A DNA stretch of 63,119 nt from positions 1 to 63,119 of the forward strand of contig CAKZXL010000815.1 of assembly GCA_937883885.1 (NCBI GenBank). The letters run 5' to 3'. The notes under the pieces are model-generated. The model saw only the letters and a list, made by a program, of their open reading frames with translations, was not told the origin of the DNA and did no database searches. The first letter of the stretch is position 1. Every line of letters begins with the position of its first letter. Below are positions 37,614 to 46,959 of the stretch, piece by piece. The stretch is from an uncultured Aquincola sp. (GTDB lineage: Bacteria > Pseudomonadota > Gammaproteobacteria > Burkholderiales > Burkholderiaceae). The translations under genes were made by a program, and so were the position numbers.

Positions 37614-38542
37614 GCGGTGGGTTCCTTGAGAGATTGCAACAGGCGGTCGGCCTCGGCGCGCCAGTCGGCGGCGCGCGCGAATCCCGGAGCGCCGCGTTCG
37701 CCGAACGACCCGGCGTCCGCGCGGTCCGCCATCCAGGCCTGGCGCTCGGCTGTGCCCTGCGCGGAGAAGGCGGGCATGCCCGCTTCGCGCACCGTGTTCG
37801 CGGACTCGTGCATCTCCTCGCTGCGGCGGCGGCCATGCTCGATCACGCGCTGGAAGAAATAGGCGCCCTGCTTCTCCCAGTCGATGCCGGGAAAGGTCTC
37901 CTGGAGCGAGGCGATGACCGCGTCCTCCACGCCGTAGTGCCGCGCGGCCGTGAAGCTCTCGATCACCATCGCCTCCAGGCCCTTGACCATCACGCTGCGG
38001 CACATCTTGGTGGCCGAGGCCACGCCCAGCCGGTCGCTGACGACCTTGGCGACGAAGCCCAGCGGCGCGATGGCCTCGGCCAGCGCCCTGGCCGAGGCGC
38101 CGCCCAGCAGCAGCGGGACCTTGATGCGGTAAGGTGGAATGCTGGTCATCACCGCGCCTTCGACGTACCGGGCACCGGCCGCATCAATCAGCGCGCCGGC
38201 CGCCTGCTTGGCACCCGGGGAGGCCGAGTTGAAGTCCAGATAGAAGGCTTCCTTGCGCACCTGCGGAGCGCACGCCCGGGCCACGTCCAGCGTCTGGCTG
38301 GCGGTGACGGCGCTGATCACGAAGTCGGCAGTGGCCGCGAGCCGGGCGTGGCTGTCGAGCAACTCGACGCCATGGGCCCGCGCGTGCTCCAACAAGGGCC
38401 GTTGTAGCGCACCGCCGAGCTTGCGGTCGTAGGCCGAGACGCGCAGCCCCTGGGCGCGCAGGTCCTCGCAGAGAATGCGGCCGACCTCGCCGTAGCCGAC
38501 GAGGCCGATGTGCCAGTCCTGCGCCGATGCGGGGATGGGCAT
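37610..38542 (-). CDS. NAD-binding 6-phosphogluconate-dehydrogenase-like protein (DUF1932)
   Basis: 310 residues. An N-terminal Rossmann domain (GLVGYGEVGRILCEDL) of the 3-hydroxyisobutyrate dehydrogenase type is followed by a DUF1932-type helical domain (TKMCRSVMVKGLEAMVIES). It is sandwiched between pmdF (11-bp gap) and pmdD (four-base overlap), so it is co-translated with the lower pathway. Yet it has no step in the textbook scheme. It may reduce a keto intermediate or salvage a side product. Confidence 0.8.
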   Translation of the reverse strand: MPIPASAQDWHIGLVGYGEVGRILCEDLRAQGLRVSAYDRKLGGALQRPLLEHARAHGVELLDSHARLAATADFVISAVTASQTLDVARACAPQVRKEAFYLDFNSASPGAKQAAGALIDAAGARYVEGAVMTSIPPYRIKVPLLLGGASARALAEAIAPLGFVAKVVSDRLGVASATKMCRSVMVKGLEAMVIESFTAARHYGVEDAVIASLQETFPGIDWEKQGAYFFQRVIEHGRRRSEEMHESANTVREAGMPAFSAQGTAERQAWMADRADAGSFGERGAPGFARAADWRAEADRLLQSLKEPTA

Positions 38543-38553
38543 GGCGTAGGTCC

Positions 38554-39237
38554 TCAGTCGATGTAGCGCAGCCCGGCCTTTTCGAGCCCGGGGCGCATGT
38601 TGTACATATCCAGGCCGAGCACGCCCGAGGCGAGCTTGGCGCGTTTCTCGCCCTCGAAGCTCTCGCGCTTGCGCGCGGCCTCGAGCGTCTCGGCGGCGCG
38701 CGCGGCGGGCACGCAGACCACGCCATCGTCGTCGGCCACGATCACGTCGCCCGGCGTGACCCACATGCCGGCGCACACCACCGGGATGTTGACCGAGCCC
38801 AGCGTGGCCTTGATCGTGCCCTTGCTGGAAATGGCGCGGCTCCACACGGGGAAATTCATCTCCTGCAGGGTCTTCACGTCGCGCACGCCGGCGTCGATGA
38901 TGAGCGCCCGCGCACCGCGCGCCTGGAACGAGGTGGCCAGCAGGTCGCCGAAATAGCCATCGGTGCATTCGGAGGTGACGGCCGCCACCACCACGTCGCC
39001 GGGCTGGATCTGCTCGGCCGCCACGTGCATCATCCAGTTGTCGCCGGGCTGCAGCAGCACGGTGACGGCTGTGCCGCTGACCTGCTGGCCGCCGTAGATG
39101 GGGCGCATGTAGGGCTTGAGCAGGCCCACGCGGCCCATGGCCTCGTGCACGGTAGCCGAGCCGAGGGCAGCCAGGCCGTCAGCGGCTGCGCGATCGGCGC
39201 GGGTGATGTTGCGGTAGACAACGCCTAATTCGTACAT
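38554..39237 (-). CDS. pmdF: 4-carboxy-4-hydroxy-2-oxoadipate aldolase
   Basis: 227 residues of the RraA-like class II aldolase family (LigK/PmdF). Motifs: [42 protein letters not shown] and IDAGVRD, which hold the divalent-metal and pyruvate sites. It splits the last C7 intermediate into pyruvate and oxaloacetate and may also decarboxylate oxaloacetate. Its start nearly touches the hydratase stop. Confidence 0.93.
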   Translation of the reverse strand: MYELGVVYRNITRADRAAADGLAALGSATVHEAMGRVGLLKPYMRPIYGGQQVSGTAVTVLLQPGDNWMMHVAAEQIQPGDVVVAAVTSECTDGYFGDLLATSFQARGARALIIDAGVRDVKTLQEMNFPVWSRAISSKGTIKATLGSVNIPVVCAGMWVTPGDVIVADDDGVVCVPAARAAETLEAARKRESFEGEKRAKLASGVLGLDMYNMRPGLEKAGLRYID

Positions 39238-39238
39238 G

Positions 39239-40273
39239 TCAGAGCCCCTTTGCCTTCAGTCGTGAATCGAGTCGGGAGAACACGCGGCGCACATTGCCTT
39301 CGTAGATCTGGTGCTTGTCGTCGCCGCTCAGGATCTTCGACGCTTCGATGTAGCGCTTGGTGTCGTCGTAGTAGTGGCCGGTGGTGGGGTCGATGCCGCG
39401 CACCGCGCCGATCATTTCGGAGGCGAACAGCACGTTCTTCACCGGGATCACGGTGTTCAGCAGGTCGATGCCCGGCTGGTGGTACACGCAGGTGTCGAAG
39501 AAGATGTTGTTCAGCAGGTGGTCTTCGAGCAGGGGCTTCTTCATCTCCTGCGCCAGGCCGCGGAAACGGCCCCAGTGGTAGGGCACGGCACCGCCGCCGT
39601 GCGGGATCAGGAACTTGAGCGTGGGGAAGTCCTTGAACAGGTCGCCCTGGATGCACTGCATGAAGGCCGTGGTGTCGGCGTTCAGGTAGTGCGCGCCCGT
39701 GGTGTGGAAGCACGCGTTGCAGCTGGTGCTCACGTGGATCATGGCGGGCAGGTCGTACTCCACCATCTTCTCGTAGATGGGGTACCAGTGGCGGTCGGTC
39801 AGCGGCGGGCTGGTCCAGTGGCCGCCCGAGGGGTCGGGGTTGAGGTTGATGCCCACCGCGCCGTATTCCTTGACGCACTTCTCCAGCTCGGGGATGCAGG
39901 TCGCGGGGTCCACCCCGGGGCTTTGCGGCAGCATGGCCACGGGCACGAAGTTGTCGGGGAACAGGGTGGAGACGCGGTGGCACAGCTCGTTGCAGATGGC
40001 CGCCCAGGTGCTGGAGACATTGAAGTCGCCGATGTGGTGGGCCATGAAACTGGCGCGCGGCGAGAACAGCGTGATGTCGCTGCCGCGCTCCTTCATCAGG
40101 CGCAGCTGGTTGGTCTCGATGGACTCGCGCAGCTCGTCGTCGCTGATCTGCAAATCGGCGACCTTGGGCATGGCGGCCGGGTCCTTGATGCCGGCGATCT
40201 GCTGGTTGCGCCAGTTCTCCAGCGCCTTGGGTGCCGTGGTGTAGTGGCCATGGCAGTCGATGATGAGGCTCAT
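39239..40273 (-). CDS. pmdE: 4-oxalomesaconate hydratase
   Basis: 344 residues, LigJ/PmdE type amidohydrolase-2 protein. The zinc-site residues are in [12 protein letters not shown], the central [25 protein letters not shown] and [15 protein letters not shown]. It hydrates the isomerised 4-oxalomesaconate to 4-carboxy-4-hydroxy-2-oxoadipate. It lies 33 bp after the ModA-like gene. The isomerase that normally precedes this step (PmdU/LigU, PrpF family) is not in the window. Confidence 0.93.
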   Translation of the reverse strand: MSLIIDCHGHYTTAPKALENWRNQQIAGIKDPAAMPKVADLQISDDELRESIETNQLRLMKERGSDITLFSPRASFMAHHIGDFNVSSTWAAICNELCHRVSTLFPDNFVPVAMLPQSPGVDPATCIPELEKCVKEYGAVGINLNPDPSGGHWTSPPLTDRHWYPIYEKMVEYDLPAMIHVSTSCNACFHTTGAHYLNADTTAFMQCIQGDLFKDFPTLKFLIPHGGGAVPYHWGRFRGLAQEMKKPLLEDHLLNNIFFDTCVYHQPGIDLLNTVIPVKNVLFASEMIGAVRGIDPTTGHYYDDTKRYIEASKILSGDDKHQIYEGNVRRVFSRLDSRLKAKGL

Positions 40274-40306
40274 TGCGTTGTGCTCCTTGGATCTTGGTGT
40301 TCGGGT

Positions 40307-40996
40307 TCAGGCAGGGTCCATGCCCTGGCGTTGCTTGGCTTCGGCCGCCGCTGGCGATGCGAAGAAGTCGAGCAGCGCCTTGGCGGCCTCGGGCTGCTGG
40401 CTGGAGGCAGCGACGCCCGATGAAAAAATGGTGGTGATCTGGATCGCAGGCGGCAGCGGGCCCACGATGGTGATGCCCTCCACGTGCAGCAGCTCGCTCA
40501 GTTGCTGGAAGCCGAGCTCCACATCGCCACGTGCCACCAGGGAGCCCACGGGCACGCCGGGCGGGGCCTGCACCATGCGGCCGGCCACCTGGTCGGCAAT
40601 GCCCCAGCGCTCGAACAGTTTCGCCAGCGCCACGCCGCTCGGGCCGGTGGAATAGCTGATGCTGCGCGCGGCCAGCACGGCACTGCGCACTGCGTCTTCC
40701 GAGCCGATGTCGGGCAGCGGCGCGCCCGCGCGCACCGCCACGGCCACGCCGGAGCGCACCCAGTCGGTCCTGCTGCCGGCCACGACGGCGCCGGCCGCGA
40801 TGAGCTTGTCGATGGCGTCAGAGGCAAGCACCACCACGTCGAAAGCCTCGCCGGCCTGCACCCGCTTGGCCGCGTCCACGCCGCCCACGGCCTCGATGGC
40901 TGCGCGCTGGCCGGTCTGCTGCTCGTAGGCGGCCAGCAGCTCGGCCAACACCTGGCGGGTGGCCATGGAGGAGATTCCACGAAGCGGAGCATTCAT
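40307..40996 (-). CDS. ModA-like protein without signal peptide, candidate tricarboxylate isomerase
   Basis: 229 residues with the two-lobed fold of the molybdate-binding protein family (VLAELLAAYEQQTGQRAAIE, AGEAFDVVVLASDAIDKL, DVELGFQQLSELL). The N-terminus MNAPLRGISSMATRQVL is not a signal peptide, so it is cytosolic and not a normal transporter component. It is the first gene of the pmd operon and divergent from LysR. Bacterial aconitate isomerase is a known ModA-fold enzyme doing a 1,3-allylic shift. LigU does the same chemistry on 4-oxalomesaconate, and its gene is absent here. The role is therefore inferred. Confidence 0.72.
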   Translation of the reverse strand: MNAPLRGISSMATRQVLAELLAAYEQQTGQRAAIEAVGGVDAAKRVQAGEAFDVVVLASDAIDKLIAAGAVVAGSRTDWVRSGVAVAVRAGAPLPDIGSEDAVRSAVLAARSISYSTGPSGVALAKLFERWGIADQVAGRMVQAPPGVPVGSLVARGDVELGFQQLSELLHVEGITIVGPLPPAIQITTIFSSGVAASSQQPEAAKALLDFFASPAAAEAKQRQGMDPA

Positions 40997-41091
40997 AGGA
41001 TTGTTTGGTGGCTAAGTATTTTGGGGTATTCTGCTGCAATTCCAGCTATACAAGAAGTGGCGGATTGGTCTACCAGATATCTCATTTGTCG

Positions 41092-42003
41092 ATGGATCTG
41101 AAGCAGCTCGAGTACTTTGTGCGGGTCGCCGAAATGGGCAGCTTCACCCATGCCGCGGCGGCCCTCGGCATGGCCCAGTCGGCCCTGAGCCGGCAGGTGC
41201 GCCTGCTGGAGGTGGAGCTGCGCCAGAACCTGCTGGTGCGCAATGGCCGCGGCGTCACGCCCACGGAGGCGGGCCGGTTGCTGGTCGACCATGGGCGGGG
41301 CATCCTGCACCAGATGGCCCGGGCGCGGGAGGACATGGAGCGCCTGCGCGGCGGCGTCTCGGGCGCCGTCGCCATCGGGCTGCCCAGCAGCGTGGCGCGC
41401 GCGATGGCGGTGCCGCTCATGCGCGCCTTCCGCAAGGAATTGCCGGAGGCTCGGCTCTCGATCAGCGAAGGGCTTTCGAGCGAACTCCTGAGAGGACTGG
41501 TCAGCGGTCGCCTGGACATCGTCGTGCTCTACAACGGCCAGCCGGTGCGCGATGTGGATGTGTCGCACCTCATGGACGAGGATCTGCTGCTCGTGCGCGC
41601 CCGCCCGCGCGGGCTGGCCGAGGACCCGCCGCCCGGCCCCATCGCGCTCGCCGAGCTCGCGCGGCTGCCGCTGGTCATTCCCTCGCGCCCCAACGCGATC
41701 CGCATGCACGTGGAAGCCGAGATGGCGCTCATCGGCTGCCGGCCCGAGATCGCGCTGGAGATCGACGGGGTCGCCGCCATCCTGGACATGGTGGCCGACG
41801 GGGCCGGGTACGCGGTGCTGCCGCGCAACGCGCTGCTCAATTCGCCTGTTCCTTCTGCCTACAGCGCCCAGGTCATCGGTGCGCCGCCGCTGCGCATAGC
41901 GCTGTCCCTGGCGACCAGCCTGCAACGCCCCGCCACGCAGGTCCAGAAGACCACGCTGGACCTGGTGCGGCTGACGGTCTCCGAAGTCCTCCGGCCGGCG
42001 TGA
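41092..42003 (+). CDS. LysR-type regulator of the protocatechuate operon
   Basis: 303 residues. Winged helix-turn-helix MDLKQLEYFVRVAEMGSFTHAAAALGMAQ, then an effector domain. ATG at 41092 gives the canonical LysR start; the longer frame is an artefact. It is divergent from the pmd operon across 95 bp, the usual layout for autoregulation and activation of the neighbouring operon. The intergenic bases include TATAC and AT-rich half-sites, but no single LysR box stands out. Confidence 0.88.
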   Translation: MDLKQLEYFVRVAEMGSFTHAAAALGMAQSALSRQVRLLEVELRQNLLVRNGRGVTPTEAGRLLVDHGRGILHQMARAREDMERLRGGVSGAVAIGLPSSVARAMAVPLMRAFRKELPEARLSISEGLSSELLRGLVSGRLDIVVLYNGQPVRDVDVSHLMDEDLLLVRARPRGLAEDPPPGPIALAELARLPLVIPSRPNAIRMHVEAEMALIGCRPEIALEIDGVAAILDMVADGAGYAVLPRNALLNSPVPSAYSAQVIGAPPLRIALSLATSLQRPATQVQKTTLDLVRLTVSEVLRPA

Positions 42004-42205
42004 AGGCCCGGTCGGCCCGGCTCGGCGTGTCCGATGCCCGCCGGGCCGTCCGTGGTGACAGCCTTGCAGGCCACGGCCTTTCGGCGCATATGGCCCGGTG
42101 CGGCGCAGCCGCCCTCGGCGAGATGCAGGACGCATGCGGGCAGTACCCCGCCCGGCGATGCAGGCCTCTGTCCGTGCGGAAGTCGCACCCGCGCGGCGGA
42201 CTCAC

Positions 42206-42222
42206 ATTGACTGAGACTCAAT
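42206..42222. promoter_or_regulatory. 17-bp inverted repeat before the orphan binding-protein gene
   Basis: ATTGACTGAGACTCAAT, with arms ATTGA and TCAAT and inner partial symmetry. It lies 113-129 bp before the ABC binding-protein start, in a 331-bp stretch (42004-42334) that otherwise holds no gene. Confidence 0.4.
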
Positions 42223-42334
42223 CTATCAAGCGCGCGACAAAGTGTTTAGAGTCGCCTCGCAAAAAGTCAGCGCGACCGGCCGGCGTGGGGCTGCGGCACC
42301 GATCGCGCGCACCAATGATGGAGAGAGGCAGACA

Positions 42335-43501
42335 ATGAACACTGAACCTACGGGTACCGACCGAGCGCGGCGCCGCACCTTTTCGTGCATCGGAGGGGTG
42401 CTCGCAGCGGCGGCCGTCGGATTGCCGTTCCGAGCGCGGGCGGCGGCGCGCGAGATCCAGATCGCGATGCTGCTTCCTTTGCAGGGAGGACAGGCGCGCC
42501 AGGCCGAGATGATCAGGCAGGGCGTGGACGGAGCGCTCGAACAGGCGAACCGCGCTGGAGGGATCCGGGGGCAGCCCGTCAAGCTCCTGGCCATCGACAA
42601 CGGGTACCAGGCCGAGAAGACCGTCGAGGCCATCGGGTCGCTGGCGGCAAGGGAATCCGTCGTCGCGGTGACCTCTTTGTTCGGCGGCCCGATCATCGGC
42701 GCCGCCATTCCGGCGGCGACCCGCGCGGGCGTGCCGATCGTCGGCGTGCTGCACGGAAACGATGCATTCCGCCGCCCGGGGACCGAGATCGTCACCCATG
42801 TGCGAGCGACGTTCGACGCGGAGACCCGCGCGATCGCCGCGTTGTTTCCCACCATTGGCCGGAGCCGCTTCGCCGTGCTGCACGCGACCGACAACTCGGG
42901 CACGGCGTTCCGCGCGCAGTTCGAGTCGGTGCTGAAGGCGCAGGGACTGCCGCTCGTCGCCGCCGTGCCCTATGCGCGGGACGCCACCGACTACACCGAG
43001 CAGGCGCGGAGCATCGAGCGCAGCGGCGCCGACGTAGTAGTGGTCGGTGGCGTGACCGCGACCGGGATCGCCGCCATCCGCGCCAAGGTGGCGACGAAAC
43101 TGTGGGCGCAGATGGTCTGCCTTTCCACGGTCGATGAGCGCTCGGTGTGGGAGCAAGTGGGCGCCGATGCGGTTGGCACGGCCTTCTCCAGCGTCGTGCC
43201 GAACCCCTATGCGACGCTGCTTCCCCTGGCGCGCGAATACCAGGCAGCGATGAAGGCCCGGAACTACGACCGGCTGTCCCTCAGTTCGTTCGAAGGCTAC
43301 ATCAACGCGCAGGTGCTGCTGGAAGGCCTGCGGCGCGCACCCGGGCTGACGCGCCCCGCGCTCCAGGCCACCCTGCGCGCGATGCAGGGGGTGTCCCTCG
43401 GCGGCGTCTCCTTCTCCGCGCCGACCGAGGGAAAGATCGCCAGCGGCATCGACGTGGCCGACATCCTGGTGATGACGCACAACGGACGCATGCTGCGCTG
43501 A
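42335..43501 (+). CDS. orphan ABC substrate-binding protein (type-1 fold)
   Basis: 388 residues. The signal peptide has a twin-arginine-like start (ARRRTFSCIGGVLAAAAVG), cleaved near RARAAA. The mature start IQIAMLLPLQGGQARQAEMIRQG is typical of Peripla_BP_6. No ATPase or permease gene accompanies it. The nearest ABC parts are at the far left end of the element. ATG at 42335 follows GAGAGAGG. Ligand unknown. Confidence 0.83.
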   Translation: MNTEPTGTDRARRRTFSCIGGVLAAAAVGLPFRARAAAREIQIAMLLPLQGGQARQAEMIRQGVDGALEQANRAGGIRGQPVKLLAIDNGYQAEKTVEAIGSLAARESVVAVTSLFGGPIIGAAIPAATRAGVPIVGVLHGNDAFRRPGTEIVTHVRATFDAETRAIAALFPTIGRSRFAVLHATDNSGTAFRAQFESVLKAQGLPLVAAVPYARDATDYTEQARSIERSGADVVVVGGVTATGIAAIRAKVATKLWAQMVCLSTVDERSVWEQVGADAVGTAFSSVVPNPYATLLPLAREYQAAMKARNYDRLSLSSFEGYINAQVLLEGLRRAPGLTRPALQATLRAMQGVSLGGVSFSAPTEGKIASGIDVADILVMTHNGRMLR

Positions 43502-43906
43502 GTACGCGGCCGGGACGGCTCGGATCCCAGCGCCGCTGCGCATTGGCGGCCGCGCCGCCGCGCGTGGAGCGACCGGCCATGTGCCCCGGCCGTACCTGCA
43601 TGTGCCTCGGGGCGCGGATGGGTCTGCGGCGCACGACATCCGCCGGCGGGAGAGGAGGGCCGCAGCGGTGGATCGCTTCCGGCCGTACCCGCGGATCCCC
43701 CGCGTCGGAGGGCGGCGCGGGTGCGTCCGGGTTTGCGCGAGATCAACATTCGTCCAGGACGCCGCCCGCGGCGGTTGACGGCCGGCCGCGGCAGGCCTAG
43801 ATTAATAGTTAGGCGACTAACAAAAAATCGCCTGCGCCTGCGGAGACGGCAGAACCTGCAGGGCCGCCCAGCCTGCATCCGCCGACGATGGCAGAAAGGA
43901 ACGATC
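43502..43906. promoter_or_regulatory. intergenic stretch with perfect operator GTTAG-GCGA-CTAAC
   Basis: 405 bp without a gene except its regulatory end. At 43808-43821 the palindrome GTTAGGCGACTAAC has perfect five-base arms, and it is followed by an A-rich run. The small membrane-protein gene starts 85 bp later. This is the most symmetrical member of the recurring motif. Confidence 0.55.
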
Positions 43907-44203
43907 ATGGACAAGCTTCTGGGGATTCTCGTGATTTTGACGCTTCTTGGCGGTGCGGCCACGCTGCTGTGGCTGAACCTGCAACCCGAGTGGTGGAGGC
44001 TCCGGCATCCCGGCGCGCTGGAACTGCGGAAGTTCACCGCCCGGCGTCAGGTGCAGGCGGCAAGGACCCAGGACGACCTGCCGGCGACCCGGGCGGCGGA
44101 AGTCCGGTGCACGTTCTGCGACCACGCGCCGGCATGCGCGCAGCGCCTGGCGGCCGGGCACACGACGCCGGTCAGCGAGTGTCCCAACCTGCCTCGCCGC
44201 TGA
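43907..44203 (+). CDS. small single-TM protein with Cys-rich tail (DUF6455-like)
   Basis: 98 residues. One N-terminal membrane helix (LLGILVILTLLGGAATLLWL) is followed by a basic linker and a C-terminal four-Cys module (RCTFCDHAPAC...ECPN), resembling the DUF6455 family. The spacing would suit a metal or disulfide site on the cytoplasmic side. ATG at 43907 follows AAAGGA. The operator-like palindrome upstream suggests it belongs to the same regulon as the porin and hydrolase. Function unknown. Confidence 0.65.
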   Translation: MDKLLGILVILTLLGGAATLLWLNLQPEWWRLRHPGALELRKFTARRQVQAARTQDDLPATRAAEVRCTFCDHAPACAQRLAAGHTTPVSECPNLPRR

Positions 44204-44258
44204 ATTGCAGGACGCGCCCGGGTGCCAGCTTGGCAGTGCAGGGCAGCGCGCGGCGAGG

Positions 44259-45581
44259 CTAGGGTGCGCGCTTCGGCGCGTGGATGGTGCTGGCGCATGC
44301 GCCGAAGCCGATGCGTCGCGCTCCGCTGCGTTCGCACCAGGCGCGCAGGATGACGGTGTCGCCGTCCTCCAGGAAGGTTCTGTGCTCGCCCGAGGGCAGG
44401 GCGATGGCCTGCCGTCCACCGGCAGTCCGCTCGAGGAGCGAGCCGGCCTGTTCTGGATGTGGCCCGGACAGCGTGCCCGATCCGAGCAGGTCGCCAGGCG
44501 CGAGGTTGCAGCCGCCGACCGTGTGGTGGGCCACGAGCTGGGCGGGGGTCCAGTAGGCGGCCTCCACGAAGCTCGAGCGCGACAGGCGCGCTGGCAGCAG
44601 GCCCGACCGGGCCATCGCCTCGGTCTGGAGCAGCACCTCGAGCTGCACATCGACCGAGCCGCTGGCCCGGTTCCGTTCGGAATTCAGATAGGGCAATGGC
44701 TCGGGGTCGCCGGGCGCACGCGGACAAGCGGCCCGGAACGGCGCCAGCGCCTCAAATGTCACGACCCACGGGGCGAGCGTGCTGCCGAAGTTCTTGGACA
44801 GGAAGGGCCCCAGCGGCTGGTACTCCCAGGGCTGGATGTCGCGCGCCGACCAATCGTTGAACAGCGCGACCCCGAACAGGTGGCTCTCGGCGCTGCCGAT
44901 GGCAATGGGCTCGCCGCGCCGGTTGCCCGGGCCCACCAGGAAACCGAGCTCCAGTTCGTAGTCCAGGCGCCTGCTCGGACCGAATTCCGGGTCGCCGGCC
45001 TCGGCCCTGCTCTGGCCGAGCGGGCGGTAGATCGGTTCGCCGCTGACGACCACGGAGGAACTGCGGCCGTGGTACCCGATGGGAACCCATTTGTAGTTCG
45101 GAAGCAGCGGTGCGTCCGGCCGGAACAACCGGCCGACGGCGGTGGCATGGTGGATGCCGATGTAGAAGTCGGTGTAGTCGCCGATGGCCGCGGGCAGGGC
45201 GTATTCGGCCGAGCGCTGGGCAAGAAGGCATCCCTCCAACCTGCCGCGCTCCGTGGCTCCCGTGCGCAGCGCGCGCGAGAGCGCCAGGCGCAGCGCCGAC
45301 CACGCGGCGGGCCCCATGGCCATGAAGTCGTTGAGGCGCTTGCGCGAGGCGGCCACCGCGGCATCCCGCGCATCGCCGGCGAGTGCGCCGCTGGCGGCCG
45401 CGGCGGCCAGGTCGAGGATCTGGTCCCCGATGGCCACGCCGCCCCCAAACGGCCCGGAGGAGCCGCGCCGGCGGAAGACGCCGAAGGGCAAATTCTGGAT
45501 CGGGAAATCCGTCGTGTCCTCGTTCGCGGACCCGACCCAGCTGCGCAGGTCCGGCGCGTGGGTTTCGTTCACCCGCGTCAT
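44259..45581 (-). CDS. fahA: fumarylacetoacetase
   Basis: 440 residues, full-length FAH. The N-terminal SH3-like domain is followed by the catalytic domain. Key sites: [13 protein letters not shown] (metal Asp and catalytic His), [10 protein letters not shown] (metal Glu pair) and [10 protein letters not shown] (Asp). It hydrolyses fumarylacetoacetate to fumarate and acetoacetate. ATG at 45581 overlaps the hmgA stop by four bases. The isomerase between the two steps (MaiA) is not encoded in the window. Confidence 0.94.
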   Translation of the reverse strand: MTRVNETHAPDLRSWVGSANEDTTDFPIQNLPFGVFRRRGSSGPFGGGVAIGDQILDLAAAAASGALAGDARDAAVAASRKRLNDFMAMGPAAWSALRLALSRALRTGATERGRLEGCLLAQRSAEYALPAAIGDYTDFYIGIHHATAVGRLFRPDAPLLPNYKWVPIGYHGRSSSVVVSGEPIYRPLGQSRAEAGDPEFGPSRRLDYELELGFLVGPGNRRGEPIAIGSAESHLFGVALFNDWSARDIQPWEYQPLGPFLSKNFGSTLAPWVVTFEALAPFRAACPRAPGDPEPLPYLNSERNRASGSVDVQLEVLLQTEAMARSGLLPARLSRSSFVEAAYWTPAQLVAHHTVGGCNLAPGDLLGSGTLSGPHPEQAGSLLERTAGGRQAIALPSGEHRTFLEDGDTVILRAWCERSGARRIGFGACASTIHAPKRAP

Positions 45582-46864
45582 GGCCGCGCCGGATCGAAGT
45601 GCTTCCCGAGGTTCTGCCAGCAGCGGAAATAGTCCTCCTGCAGCTGGGCGGTCTCCAGGGCGAACGTCGTCGGCCTGAAGACGTCGCACGACTCGAACAT
45701 GAAGGCCATCGTCTCGGTGAGGTAGTCCGGCCGGGAGGTGTCAGCGGCACTGGCCTTGGCGAAGGTGTCGGCATCCGGTCCGTGCGCGCTCATGCAGTTG
45801 TGCAGGGACGCGCCGCCGGGCACGAAGCCCTCGGCCTTGGCGTCGTAGGCCCCGTGGATCAGCCCCATGAACTCGCTCGCGACGTTACGGTGGTACCAGG
45901 GCGGCCGGAACGTGTTCTGGGCCACGAGGATGCGCGGCGGGAACACCACGAAGTCGATGGTGTCGACGCCCGGGGTGTCGCTGACGGACTGCAGCACCAG
46001 GAAGATGGACGGATCGGGATGGTCGTAGCTGATCGAGCCGATGGTGTTGAACCGCCGCAGGTCGTACTTGTAGGGCGCGTGGTTGCCATGCCAGGCGACC
46101 ACGTCGAGCGGGCTGTGGCCGATGCGCGCGCTCCACAGGTTTCCCTGGAAGCGCGCGACCAGCTCGAAGTCGCCTTCGCGGTCTTCGTAGGCCGCGACCG
46201 GCGTGCAGAAGTCCCGGGGATTCGCCAGCCCGTTGGAGCCGATGACACCGAGGTCCGGCAGCTTGAGGGCGGCGCCGAAGTTCTCGCACACGTAGCCCCG
46301 CGCCTGGGCGTCCAGCAGCCGCACCTGGAAGCGCACGCCCCGGGGGATCACGGCGATCTCCTGGGGCTCGAGCTGCAGACGGCCCATTTCCGTTGCCAGC
46401 TCGAGGCGACCAGCCTGGGGCACGAGGAGCAGCTCCGCGTCGGCGTCGTACAGGAACCGCGTCTCCATCGACCGGTTGGCGGCATAGAGGTGGACCGCGC
46501 AGGACGCGTTGCACGCCATCGTCGTCATGCCCTCGATGAAGTCCGTCGGCCGCTCGGGCATAGGAAGCGGGTCCCAGCGCAGCTGGTTGGGCGTCACGGG
46601 GCCGTCGCCGGCCCGGCTCGTCCACCGTCCCGCATCCACGAGGGCGAAAGGATGGTGCAGCGTCGAAGGCCGGATGCGGTAGAGCCAGGCGCGGCGGTTG
46701 GCGTGGCGCGGCGCGGTGAACGCCGTGCCGGAGAGCTGCTCGGCGTACAGGCCGTACGGCGCGCGCTGCGGGGAGTTGCGCCCATGGGGGAGCGCCCCGG
46801 GGAGGGCTTCGGTGGCGAACTCGTTGCACATGCCGGTCTGGTAGGCGGGTTGTGGTTCAGTCAT
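45578..46864 (-). CDS. hmgA: homogentisate 1,2-dioxygenase
   Basis: 428 residues, normal length. Cupin-type ring-cleaving dioxygenase. Iron-site stretches: [41 protein letters not shown]; also [10 protein letters not shown]. It opens homogentisate to maleylacetoacetate. It is co-translated with fahA and preceded on the same strand by a porin, an IS91-like insertion, a Bug gene and a flavin monooxygenase, which I read as one original operon. Confidence 0.95.
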   Translation of the reverse strand: MTEPQPAYQTGMCNEFATEALPGALPHGRNSPQRAPYGLYAEQLSGTAFTAPRHANRRAWLYRIRPSTLHHPFALVDAGRWTSRAGDGPVTPNQLRWDPLPMPERPTDFIEGMTTMACNASCAVHLYAANRSMETRFLYDADAELLLVPQAGRLELATEMGRLQLEPQEIAVIPRGVRFQVRLLDAQARGYVCENFGAALKLPDLGVIGSNGLANPRDFCTPVAAYEDREGDFELVARFQGNLWSARIGHSPLDVVAWHGNHAPYKYDLRRFNTIGSISYDHPDPSIFLVLQSVSDTPGVDTIDFVVFPPRILVAQNTFRPPWYHRNVASEFMGLIHGAYDAKAEGFVPGGASLHNCMSAHGPDADTFAKASAADTSRPDYLTETMAFMFESCDVFRPTTFALETAQLQEDYFRCWQNLGKHFDPARP

Positions 46865-46959
46865 GGCGATGGCCTGTCCTTGGTTTGATTCAACATGCGG
46901 CGGCGCTCCTGCGCCACGCAGGCGCCTGAGCGCACGACCTGGGCGTCTGCCGTGTCTGT

